Below, piece by piece: positions 1 through 6,095 of a DNA stretch of 6,780 nt (position 1 is its first letter; the number at the start of each line of letters is the position of its first letter). Source of the DNA: Sphingomonadaceae bacterium (GTDB lineage: Bacteria > Pseudomonadota > Alphaproteobacteria > Sphingomonadales > Sphingomonadaceae); assembly GCA_009923795.1 (NCBI GenBank), contig RFSU01000124.1, positions 1-6,780 of the forward strand, written 5' to 3'. The notes beneath the pieces were generated by a model. It was given only the letters and a program-made list of their open reading frames with translations. It did no database searches and had not been told where the DNA came from. The translations under genes were made by a program, and so were the position numbers.

Positions 1-27
1 GGGCGCTGTTTCCCGGCTAATTCGGCC

Positions 28-717
28 TCATCCCAAATAGGTTCGGAAAAACGCCTGTGTGCGGCCATCGGCTAGCTGTGCGCCAGCGTCATCTCGGCGA
101 TTGCCCATTTCCGCGGCAAAGCCGTGGTCGAGCCCCTCATAATCATGCAGGGTGACGCGTGGATTGGGTCCCAATCCGGCATGGATGGCGGCCTGCGCCT
201 CTGGCCCGACAAAATGATCGGCGGTTGGAATATGGAGCATCAGCGGCTTGGCAATGGCATGGCTTTCGCCGAGCATCGTGTCGATCATCACGCCATAATA
301 GCCAACCGCGCAGTCAATGTCGGTGCGCGTGGCGGCCATATAGGCCAGCCTGCCGCCCAAACAATATCCGACACAGCCAACCCGCGCGACAGGCGCATTT
401 GCATCTAATCCATGGCGGATGGCCTTGATCGTGGCTTCAATATCGATCACGCCCTCATCAGCATTATAGCGCTGAAAATAGCCAAAGGCTTCGTTGAGTT
501 CCGCTTCGACATCTGGGTTGAGCTCAACGTCCGGCGCAAAGCGCCAAAAGAGATCAATGGCAACGGCCAGATAGCCTTGCGTTGCCCATATGTCGCATTT
601 GCGCCTGATGCCTTCATTCACCCCGAAGATTTCGGGGATGACGATGATGGCGGCCTTGGCTGTGGCGGCGGGGGCGGCGACATAGGCATTCATCTCACCA
701 AACTTGGTCATGCTCAT
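28..717 (-). CDS. Dienelactone hydrolase family protein
   Basis: A 229-residue alpha/beta hydrolase of the dienelactone hydrolase (DLH) family. These cytosolic enzymes hydrolyse dienelactones or other small esters and lactones, and the true substrate of this copy cannot be read from sequence. Family hallmarks are in order: the PEIFG segment with Glu29, the nucleophile elbow GYCLGG with Cys119 (Cys rather than Ser, typical of DLH), an Asp near residue 167 (TADHF) and the catalytic His198 in DHGF. The length matches the family (about 230-240). The start codon forms an ATGA overlap with the stop of the upstream ogt gene, which supports this start over the ATG two codons later and suggests translational coupling. 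No signal peptide or membrane segment is seen. There are no aromatic-degradation genes nearby, so a role in chloroaromatic catabolism is not supported; a general esterase is as likely. Confidence 0.93.
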   Translation of the reverse strand: MSMTKFGEMNAYVAAPAATAKAAIIVIPEIFGVNEGIRRKCDIWATQGYLAVAIDLFWRFAPDVELNPDVEAELNEAFGYFQRYNADEGVIDIEATIKAIRHGLDANAPVARVGCVGYCLGGRLAYMAATRTDIDCAVGYYGVMIDTMLGESHAIAKPLMLHIPTADHFVGPEAQAAIHAGLGPNPRVTLHDYEGLDHGFAAEMGNRRDDAGAQLADGRTQAFFRTYLG

Positions 718-1217
718 ATCAATCTTGTCCTTTTCTCGCGGGGAAGTTGGGCATATTCATAATCCAGCAACCAGGTTTTTGTTCTGGGGCCGTCTCCCGC
801 CGAATAATATTCAGGCCCTGCGGCCGATGTCACGCGGTGGCACGGGATGATGATGGGAAAGGCATTGGTCTTGCACGCTTGGCCCACGGCACGCGCGATC
901 GAACCGGTTGCGTGGGCGACTGCGCCATAGGTGCGTGTTTCGCCAAAGGGGATGGCGGCAATGCCCGCCCGAAGTCGCGCGGCCTCTGGCTGTTGGAGCC
1001 GGGCCAAGGGCAGGTCAAATTCCTGTCGCGCGCCTGAAAACCAGTCGGAAAGCTGGGCAATGGCCTGTGCCAAAATGGGGTGGGATATATCCCCAGTCCC
1101 CGCTGAATTGGCGTCGTTGGGCGTAATCTTTAGGCCAAGCAAATGGGCATCATCCGCGTGCACGATGATGGGCCCCAAGGGGCTGGTGAAACAGGCTGTT
1201 GCGGTCGGGCGGCGCAT
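714..1217 (-). CDS. ogt: Methylated-DNA--[protein]-cysteine S-methyltransferase (Ogt/MGMT family)
   Basis: This is a suicide DNA-repair protein that transfers the alkyl group from O6-alkylguanine (or O4-alkylthymine) to its own cysteine. Numbered from the ATG at 1217 it has 167 residues. The acceptor motif IPCHRV is at 124-129 with Cys126. Before it lies the helix-turn-helix/arginine-finger segment ARAVGQA (108-114). After it comes a G-rich loop and TKTWLLDYE, the usual C-terminal signature. The N-terminal half is the poorly conserved RNase-H-like domain. One deviation is NAF where the family usually has Asn-Pro shortly before PCHRV. No Ada-type AraC domain is present, so Ogt is a better name than Ada. 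A TTG at 1226 would add three residues, but I prefer the ATG because neither has a convincing ribosome-binding site. It is the first gene of a two-gene minus-strand unit and overlaps the hydrolase gene by four bases. Confidence 0.92.
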   Translation of the reverse strand: MRRPTATACFTSPLGPIIVHADDAHLLGLKITPNDANSAGTGDISHPILAQAIAQLSDWFSGARQEFDLPLARLQQPEAARLRAGIAAIPFGETRTYGAVAHATGSIARAVGQACKTNAFPIIIPCHRVTSAAGPEYYSAGDGPRTKTWLLDYEYAQLPREKRTRLI

Positions 1218-1250
1218 GGCGCACAAATGGACTCAATTCACCGCCTGCTC

Positions 1251-1257
1251 AAGGGAG
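1251..1257 (+). promoter_or_regulatory. Shine-Dalgarno of the DUF6489-like gene
   Basis: AAGGGAG lies 8 nt before the ATG at 1266. It is one of the two clear ribosome-binding sites in the window and fixes the start of the small gene, rather than an in-frame upstream start at 1143 that would run through the ogt gene on the opposite strand. Confidence 0.7.
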
Positions 1258-1265
1258 TAACTGGC

Positions 1266-1505
1266 ATGAAATTCAACATTGAAGTGGACTGCACCCCTGA
1301 AGAGGTGCGGCGCCTGATTGGTTTGCCCGACCTGACCGAGGTGCATGATGTGTATCTCACCCAGATGAAGGACATGATGACCAAGGGCATGACCCCAGAC
1401 ACAATGGAGTCGATGATGCGCAGCTGGATGCCCGGGGGTGCGGCCAGCATGGATTTCATGCGCGATTTGGTGTCCGGCCTGTCCACCACACCGAAGCGGG
1501 ATTGA
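1266..1505 (+). CDS. Small conserved alphaproteobacterial protein, DUF6489-like
   Basis: A 79-residue acidic, methionine-rich protein that I recognise as resembling the DUF6489 family of sphingomonads and relatives. Its function is not known to me. It opens with MKFNIEVDCTPEEVRR, a typical family-like start, followed by a GLPD segment and an amphipathic helical middle rich in Met (MKDMMTKGMTPDTMESMM, about 34-51). No signal peptide or transmembrane segment is visible. A good Shine-Dalgarno precedes the ATG. The gene ends 15 nt before mnmE on the same strand and is probably co-transcribed with it. It diverges from ogt across roughly 48 bp that must hold the promoters of both directions, although I cannot pick out convincing -35/-10 boxes there. 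The family assignment is from memory and should be treated as likely rather than certain. Confidence 0.82.
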   Translation: MKFNIEVDCTPEEVRRLIGLPDLTEVHDVYLTQMKDMMTKGMTPDTMESMMRSWMPGGAASMDFMRDLVSGLSTTPKRD

Positions 1506-1520
1506 GCCGTTCTCCCAAAC

Positions 1521-2789
1521 ATGACCCAGACTGACACCATCTTTGCGCTGTCCAGCGGACAGCCTCCCGCAGGCATTGCGATCATCCGGATCAGCGGGCC
1601 AGAGGCTGGCCGGGCGCTGGATGGGCTCGCTGGAGGCCGCCCAGAGCCGCGTCAGGCCGTTTATCGACGCTTTCGGGATGAACTGGGCGCGCCTCTCGAT
1701 GATGGCCTCGCGCTCTGGTTTCCGGGGCCCAAGAGCGCCACGGGCGAAGATCTGGCTGAGCTGCATGTCCATGGCGGTCGCGCCGTAGTGGCGGCGGTTC
1801 TGAACGCGCTGGGGCGGATGGAGCGGTGTCGCCCGGCCCAAGCGGGGGAATTCACCCGGCGTGCGCTGGAGAATGGCCGGATCGACCTGACCGAGGCCGA
1901 AGGGCTTGCCGATCTTTTGGCGGCGGAAACAGAGGCGCAGCGCCAATCCGCCCTTGCGCTGGCGGAAGGTGGGTTGGGGCGTTTGGTCGCCGCTTGGGAG
2001 AAACAACTCCTCATTGAGAGCGCGCGCGTCGAAGCCCTGCTCGATTTTGCGGACGAGGGCGATGTGGCCGAGTCTTGCCATGACATAGGGCCGCTTGAGC
2101 AGCTTGTCGCCGCCCTGTCGGCGCTGCGCATGGCCCCGCCGGCAGAACGTCTTCGGGACGGGGTTCGGGTTGTGTTGGCGGGCCCACCAAATTCTGGAAA
2201 ATCGAGCGTTTTCAATTATTTAATTGGAAGAGAGGCGGCCATTGTCACGCCAATTGCGGGCACCACGCGGGATCGGATAGAGGCCCCTGTGGCGATGGAG
2301 GACATCCCTCTTTTGCTCATCGATACAGCGGGTTTGCGCGAAGATGCGACGGATGCGGTCGAAATAATTGGTATTGAACGATCTGGCGAAGCGATGGCGG
2401 GCGCAGACATATTGCTTTGGCTTGGCCCCGCGGCAGAGGCCCCGGCGGGGGCGCTGATTCTGGCCGCAAAATGTGATTCTGGGTCTGTTGGCCCCGGCCT
2501 TCCTATCTCCTCTGTAACGGGTGAGGGGATGGATGTTTTGCGGACAACCTTGCTGGAACGTGCGCGCGCGCTCTTGCCGCGGCCCGGTGCGCTGGCGCTC
2601 AATGCGCGCCACCGGGAGATTCTGGCGGGGGTGGACCAATGGATCTCCGACGCCATTCAGTCTGAGGATTTGCTCGTTCGTGCGGAATCCTTGCGCCTTG
2701 CGCGTGCGCGGCTGGATAGGCTCACCGGACGCTCTGGGGTGGAGTCGATGCTAGATGCGTTGTTCGGGGCCTTTTGCATTGGCAAATAG
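1521..2789 (+). CDS. mnmE: tRNA uridine-5-carboxymethylaminomethyl modification GTPase MnmE (TrmE)
   Basis: A 422-residue cytosolic GTPase that with MnmG installs the (carboxymethyl)aminomethyl group on wobble U34 of several tRNAs. The N-terminal formyl-tetrahydrofolate-binding domain covers about residues 1-115 (GEDLAELHVHGG near 75-86 and AGEFTRRALENGRIDLTEAEGLADLL at 108-133 are diagnostic). A helical domain embeds the G domain from about 213: G1 GPPNSGKSS (221-229), G2 loop TPIAGTTRD (243-251), G3 DTAG (268-271), a G4 that reads AKCD (316-319) instead of NKxD, and G5-like SSVTGEG (330-336). The C-terminus is FCIGK, with the Cys typical of the C(I/L/V)GK end. It is shorter than E. coli MnmE (454), as recalled for sphingomonads. 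There is no good Shine-Dalgarno before the ATG, which lies 15 nt after the DUF6489-like gene, so coupling to that gene is possible. mnmG follows after 60 nt. Confidence 0.97.
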   Translation: MTQTDTIFALSSGQPPAGIAIIRISGPEAGRALDGLAGGRPEPRQAVYRRFRDELGAPLDDGLALWFPGPKSATGEDLAELHVHGGRAVVAAVLNALGRMERCRPAQAGEFTRRALENGRIDLTEAEGLADLLAAETEAQRQSALALAEGGLGRLVAAWEKQLLIESARVEALLDFADEGDVAESCHDIGPLEQLVAALSALRMAPPAERLRDGVRVVLAGPPNSGKSSVFNYLIGREAAIVTPIAGTTRDRIEAPVAMEDIPLLLIDTAGLREDATDAVEIIGIERSGEAMAGADILLWLGPAAEAPAGALILAAKCDSGSVGPGLPISSVTGEGMDVLRTTLLERARALLPRPGALALNARHREILAGVDQWISDAIQSEDLLVRAESLRLARARLDRLTGRSGVESMLDALFGAFCIGK

Positions 2790-2795
2790 GCTGCA

Positions 2796-2811
2796 TGTTT
2801 CACGTGAAGCA
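2796..2811. promoter_or_regulatory. parS: parS site 1 (one mismatch)
   Basis: The 16-mer TGTTTCACGTGAAGCA matches the bacterial parS consensus TGTTTCACGTGAAACA except at position 14 (G for A). It is the only one of the four sites lying outside a gene, in the 60-nt gap between mnmE and mnmG. ParB from the adjacent locus is expected to load here and spread along DNA. Binding here could also affect mnmG transcription, which is an inference. Confidence 0.85.
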
Positions 2812-2849
2812 GATTTGACCTGCGGCGCGTGGGCGCGTAGCGGCGGGGC

Positions 2850-4697
2850 ATGACTCGGTCTTTTGATGTTCTGGTGATTGGCGGTGGCCATGCGGGTTGC
2901 GAAGCGGCGGCGGCCGCGGCGCGGATGGGCGCGCGCACGGCCTTGGTCAGCTTTGATTGGCAGATGATTGGCGCCATGTCTTGTAACCCCGCCATTGGTG
3001 GATTGGGCAAGGGACATTTGGTGCGCGAAGTGGATGCCTTTGACGGTATTTTGGCGCGCGCCGCAGATGCCGCAGCCATCCATTATCGCATGCTCAATGG
3101 CTCTAAGGGCGCTGCCGTGCAGGGTCCGCGCATTCAGGCGGATCGAGCCTTGTTCAAGGCTGCTATCCACGACTTGTTGGCCGGGCAAGACGGATTGGAA
3201 ATTATAGAGGGTGAAGCGCAGCGGCTGTTAATTACGGATGGTGTGGTCACGGGTCTCGCTTTGGCGGATGGAACCGAGCTGTCGTCGCGCGCCGTGGTTT
3301 TGGCGACGGGTACGTTTCTCAACGGTAAGATGTTCTGTGGGGAGCAGCTCGATACGGGGGGCCGTGTCGGCGAGGCGGCGGCGATCTCTTTGGGGCAGCA
3401 GCTGCGGGCGCTCGACTTGCCCATTGGCCGTTTGAAGACCGGCACGCCGCCACGCCTCGACGGCCGCACGATCAATTGGGCTGCGTTGGATCGTCAGGAG
3501 TCGGATGGGGAGAGCTGGACCTTCTCCGATCTCACGCCCCAGCGCGCCGTGCCGCAGCTCTGGTGTGCCATCACCCGAACCAACACCGAAACGCATGCCG
3601 TGATTCGCGCCGCGCTTGACCGGTCGCCGCTCTTCTCCGGCGCGATTGAGGGGCAGGGGCCGCGCTATTGCCCGTCGATTGAGGACAAGATTCACCGCTT
3701 TGGCGACCGCGATGGCCATCAGGTGTTTCTGGAGCCAGAAGGGCTGGATGACCCCTTGGTCTATCCCAATGGCATTTCCACCTCCTTGCCCGCAGATGTC
3801 CAGCTGGCCTTTTTACGGACGATGAAGGGGTTAGAGCAGGTTGAGATCGCCCAACCGGGTTATGCCGTGGAATATGATCATATTGATCCGCGCGCCTTGG
3901 CGCAGTCGCTGGAGATTCGGATGCTGCCGGGCGTGTTCTGTGCCGGGCAGATAAATGGCACGACGGGCTATGAAGAAGCTTCTGCGCAAGGATTGGTTGC
4001 GGGGCTGAATGCGGCGGCCCGGGCCCTTGGACGCGCGCCGCTGCAGCTTGACCGGGCCAGCTCCTATATCGGCGTGATGATCGATGATCTGGTGTTGCAG
4101 GGCATTACCGAACCCTATCGAATGCTGACCGCCCGCGCCGAATATCGCTTGCGTCTGCGTGCGGATAATGCGGCCACGCGCTTGACGCCGCTGGCGATGG
4201 AGATGGGCTGTGTCTCGCCAGCCCGTCGGGAGTGGTTTGTTTCACGTGAAACACAGCGGACGGCTCTTCGGGAAGCGTTAGAGCGCAAGGTCACAGGGTC
4301 AGCCCTTGCCGATCTGGGCCTCGACGTGCGGGAGCCGGGACAGAAGCAAAGCCTGTTCAGTTGGATGCGGTTCATAACCCTAAGCCAAGTTCAGTTCGCG
4401 GCACTCTGCCCAGGGGCGGCGCTATGCCCCAAGGCCATCATCGATGAACTGGCCGAGGATGCGCGCTATGCGCCCTATATCGCCCGGCAAGAGGCGGAGA
4501 TACGGGAGATGCGCGCCAATGATAGTATCTCGCTCCTAGAGGTTGATTTCACGTCCATTTCGGGCCTGTCCAATGAGATGGTTGAGCGCTTGAATGCAGC
4601 CCGCCCGGCAACGCTTGGCGCGGCTGAACGGGTGCGCGGGATTACACCAGCAGCACTTGCCGCCATCTTGGTTCAGGCCAAAAAGCGCGCCGCATGA
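2850..4697 (+). CDS. mnmG: tRNA uridine-5-carboxymethylaminomethyl modification enzyme MnmG (GidA)
   Basis: A 615-residue FAD-dependent partner of MnmE in wobble-U34 modification (E. coli MnmG is 629). The Rossmann FAD motif GGGHAGCEAA is at 11-20. SCNPAIGGLGKGHLVREVDAFDG (44-66) is the family signature with Cys45. LATGTFLNGK (151-160), LKTGTPPRLDG (195-205), GPRYCPSIEDK (270-280, second conserved Cys274), GQINGTTGYEEASAQG (366-381) and TEPYRMLTARAEYRLRLRADNA (420-441) are all present. The C-terminal helical domain that binds MnmE ends with GLSNEMVERL and GITPAALAAIL. The ATG has only a weak GGGG 1-2 nt upstream. The stop overlaps the rsmG start as ATGA. A perfect parS site sits inside the gene and is read as VSRET (464-468), in a region of the protein that is variable in the family, so the sequence there is probably held by ParB binding rather than by MnmG function. 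Confidence 0.97.
   Translation: MTRSFDVLVIGGGHAGCEAAAAAARMGARTALVSFDWQMIGAMSCNPAIGGLGKGHLVREVDAFDGILARAADAAAIHYRMLNGSKGAAVQGPRIQADRALFKAAIHDLLAGQDGLEIIEGEAQRLLITDGVVTGLALADGTELSSRAVVLATGTFLNGKMFCGEQLDTGGRVGEAAAISLGQQLRALDLPIGRLKTGTPPRLDGRTINWAALDRQESDGESWTFSDLTPQRAVPQLWCAITRTNTETHAVIRAALDRSPLFSGAIEGQGPRYCPSIEDKIHRFGDRDGHQVFLEPEGLDDPLVYPNGISTSLPADVQLAFLRTMKGLEQVEIAQPGYAVEYDHIDPRALAQSLEIRMLPGVFCAGQINGTTGYEEASAQGLVAGLNAAARALGRAPLQLDRASSYIGVMIDDLVLQGITEPYRMLTARAEYRLRLRADNAATRLTPLAMEMGCVSPARREWFVSRETQRTALREALERKVTGSALADLGLDVREPGQKQSLFSWMRFITLSQVQFAALCPGAALCPKAIIDELAEDARYAPYIARQEAEIREMRANDSISLLEVDFTSISGLSNEMVERLNAARPATLGAAERVRGITPAALAAILVQAKKRAA
4238..4253. promoter_or_regulatory. parS: parS site 2 (perfect, inside mnmG)
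   Basis: TGTTTCACGTGAAACA is a perfect 16-bp palindrome identical to the parS consensus. It lies inside mnmG, where the frame reads it as V-S-R-E-T after a Phe. It is a likely ParB (CTPase clamp) loading site. Confidence 0.95.
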
Positions 4698-4737
4698 CCG
4701 AGGAAGAGGCCCAGCATTGGCTCGTCGAGGCGCTGGG

Positions 4738-4753
4738 TGTTTCACGTGAAACG
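4738..4753. promoter_or_regulatory. parS: parS site 3 (one mismatch, start of rsmG)
   Basis: TGTTTCACGTGAAACG differs from the consensus only at the last base. It is embedded near the 5' end of rsmG, read as V-S-R-E-T at residues 16-20. I recall VSRET-like N-termini in many alphaproteobacterial RsmG proteins, which would reflect a conserved parS at this spot. Confidence 0.92.
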
Positions 4754-5233
4754 CTGGAGAAATTGGACGCGTATCGGCGGCTGGTTCTTGAGGAATCGGA
4801 GCATCAGAATCTCATCGCCAAATCGACGGCAGATGTTTTCTGGGCGTCGACTCGGCCCAATTGCTGCTCCATGCGGACGGCGCACGCGAGGGGGATTGGC
4901 TCGATCTTGGCGCGGGCGCGGGTATGCCGGGGATCGTCATCGCCGCCCTTGATGGACGGCCCGTCCACATGGTCGAGGAGCGTAAAGGGCGCATCGCCTT
5001 TCTCAATCGCTGCGTCGCCGAGCTTGGTCTCAGCACTGCGCGCGTCCACGGATGCAAGGTTGAGGCCCTGCGGCTCGCGCCGGCTGCGATCATCAGCGCG
5101 CGGGCTTTTGCGCCGTTGCCAAAGTTGCTCAAATTGGCGCATCCCTTCTCCACCCCGAAAACGATTTGGATCCTCCCAAAAGGCCGAAAGGCGCGGGAAG
5201 AGGTGGATAATGTCAAGCAAGCATGGCAAGGTG

Positions 5234-5249
5234 TGTTTCACGTGAAACA
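5234..5249. promoter_or_regulatory. parS: parS site 4 (perfect, 63 nt before parA)
   Basis: TGTTTCACGTGAAACA is a perfect consensus site near the 3' end of rsmG. In the restored rsmG frame it reads V-F-H-V-K-Q, a different frame from the VSRET sites. Only 63 nt separate it from the parA start, so ParB bound here could repress or modulate parAB transcription (inference). The stop of the frameshifted rsmG product (5243-5245) falls inside the site. Confidence 0.95.
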
Positions 5250-5295
5250 GAGCATCACCGACGCCGAAGCCGCGATTGTTGTGGCCAAAGGCATC

Positions 5296-5303
5296 AGGAA
5301 GGG
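5296..5303 (+). promoter_or_regulatory. Shine-Dalgarno of parA
   Basis: AGGAAGGG lies 9 nt before the ATG at 5313. It supports that start over an in-frame upstream ATG at 5223, which would add 30 residues unlike any ParA and read through parS site 4. It also allows parA to be translated without coupling to the broken rsmG. Confidence 0.6.
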
Positions 5304-5312
5304 CGCAAGACC

Positions 5313-6095
5313 ATGATCCGGGTGGCTATCGCAAATCAAAAGGGCGGCGTCGGGAAAACCACGACCGCAATTAATCTTGCAACGGCATTGGCGGCCATTG
5401 GGTGGCGCGTGCTCCTCATCGACTTTGACCCACAAGGAAATGCGTCGACCGGACTGGGTGTCACCCATGAGGATCGCGCACAGTCCAGCTATGATGTGCT
5501 TCTGGGGGAGGCAACAGCGTTCGACGCTGCAACGGCGTCGCGCATTCCGGGGCTGGATGTCATCCCGGCCACGGTTGATCTGTCGAGCGCGGAAATTGAC
5601 CTGATCGCGATGGAGCAACGCACCCATCGGCTCAAGCACGCGCTGGATGCCGTTCCTGAGGGGCGTTGGGACATTGCAATTATCGATTGCCCCCCGTCGC
5701 TTGGCCTGCTCACAGTTAACGCTCTGGTGGCCGCGCAATCCTTGCTCGTGCCGCTGCAATGTGAATTTTTCGCGCTCGAAGGCTTGAGCCAGCTTCTGCA
5801 AACCTTTGAGAGGATTCGCGCCAGCCTTAACCCGAATTTGTCCATTTTGGGCGTCGCGCTGACCATGTATGATCGTCGCAATCGCCTGACGGAACAGGTG
5901 GCGGATGATGTACGGGCCTGTTTGGGGGAGGCGGTGTTCACCACGGTCATCCCGCGCAATGTCCGCCTATCCGAAGCGCCGAGTCATGGCCTGCCTGCCC
6001 TGATTTATGATCATCGTTGTTCCGGCTCTGAAGCCTATATGGCCTTGGCCAAAGAGGTTATGAGCCGTCTTCCCAAACAGAAAGTTGCCGCATGA
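5313..6095 (+). CDS. parA: Chromosome-partitioning ATPase ParA
   Basis: A 260-residue Walker-type ATPase that binds DNA non-specifically as an ATP dimer and moves ParB-parS complexes across the nucleoid. The chosen ATG gives MIRVAIANQKGGVGKTTTAINLA, the standard ParA/Soj beginning. The deviant Walker A motif KGGVGKTT is at 10-17 with the signature Lys10. The Walker A' segment IDFDPQGN is at 36-43 and Walker B IIDCPPSLG at 123-131. LQCEFFALEGLSQLL (148-162) and SEAPSHG (220-226) are also family-typical. There is no N-terminal DNA-binding extension, so it is a type Ib/chromosomal ParA rather than plasmid type Ia. MinD is excluded by the absence of a C-terminal amphipathic helix and by the parB neighbour. 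The start overlaps the rsmG stop and the end overlaps the parB start, both as ATGA. Confidence 0.97.
   Translation: MIRVAIANQKGGVGKTTTAINLATALAAIGWRVLLIDFDPQGNASTGLGVTHEDRAQSSYDVLLGEATAFDAATASRIPGLDVIPATVDLSSAEIDLIAMEQRTHRLKHALDAVPEGRWDIAIIDCPPSLGLLTVNALVAAQSLLVPLQCEFFALEGLSQLLQTFERIRASLNPNLSILGVALTMYDRRNRLTEQVADDVRACLGEAVFTTVIPRNVRLSEAPSHGLPALIYDHRCSGSEAYMALAKEVMSRLPKQKVAA

Larger units (their letters stand above)
4694..5316 (+). pseudogene. rsmG: rsmG (gidB), 16S rRNA G527 methyltransferase, disrupted by a frameshift near 4845
   Basis: RsmG uses S-adenosylmethionine to make m7G at 16S rRNA position 527. The start forms an ATGA overlap with mnmG. The first 51 codons read as RsmG up to NLIAKSTADVFWA. 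After the Trp codon at 4841-4843 this frame becomes nonsense and ends at 5243-5245. Family sequence resumes in another frame from about 4846 as VDSAQLLLHAD, then the SAM-binding DLGAGAGMPGIVIA, the ISARAFAPLPKLL segment and ILPKGRK, ending at 5314-5316. The RH(I/L) residues of the conserved RHxxDS motif are absent. Restoring about 10 nt gives 633 nt, that is 210 residues, the normal RsmG length. This suggests a small deletion rather than programmed frameshifting, or else a sequence error. Two parS sites lie within the gene, and its 3' end overlaps the parA start as ATGA. As given, no functional RsmG would be made. Confidence 0.88.

Noticed and set aside
1..27. Possible terminator after the hydrolase gene
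   Set aside because: Only 27 bases are visible and no stem followed by a T-run on the minus strand can be made out.
1082..1093. Perfect 12-bp palindrome GGGATATATCCC
   Set aside because: It lies within the ogt coding sequence, occurs once, and has no matching operator family or partner site. Likely chance.
2208..2230. AT-rich patch with CAATTATTTAATTG in mnmE
   Set aside because: It encodes the conserved start of the G domain after the P-loop (SVFNYLIG) and shows no promoter spacing. Coding explains it.
2795..2818. Mini-ORF starting ATG over parS site 1 (M-F-H-V-K-Q-I)
   Set aside because: It arises from the parS sequence itself and is only seven codons long. There is no ribosome-binding site, so I do not treat it as a gene or leader peptide.
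2751..3188. Long minus-strand and alternative-frame ORFs across mnmE, mnmG and parA
   Set aside because: These are open frames expected in GC-rich coding DNA. They are Arg/Ala/Ser-rich with no family motifs, and each is fully covered by a well-supported gene.
5201..5209. DnaA-box-like GTGGATAA
   Set aside because: It is a single, imperfect copy inside rsmG with no AT-rich unwinding region or further boxes nearby, so it does not support an origin here.
4841..5245. Programmed ribosomal frameshift in rsmG
   Set aside because: No slippery heptamer is seen at the break, and conserved RH residues are absent from both frames, so a shift alone would not rebuild the protein. A deletion fits better.
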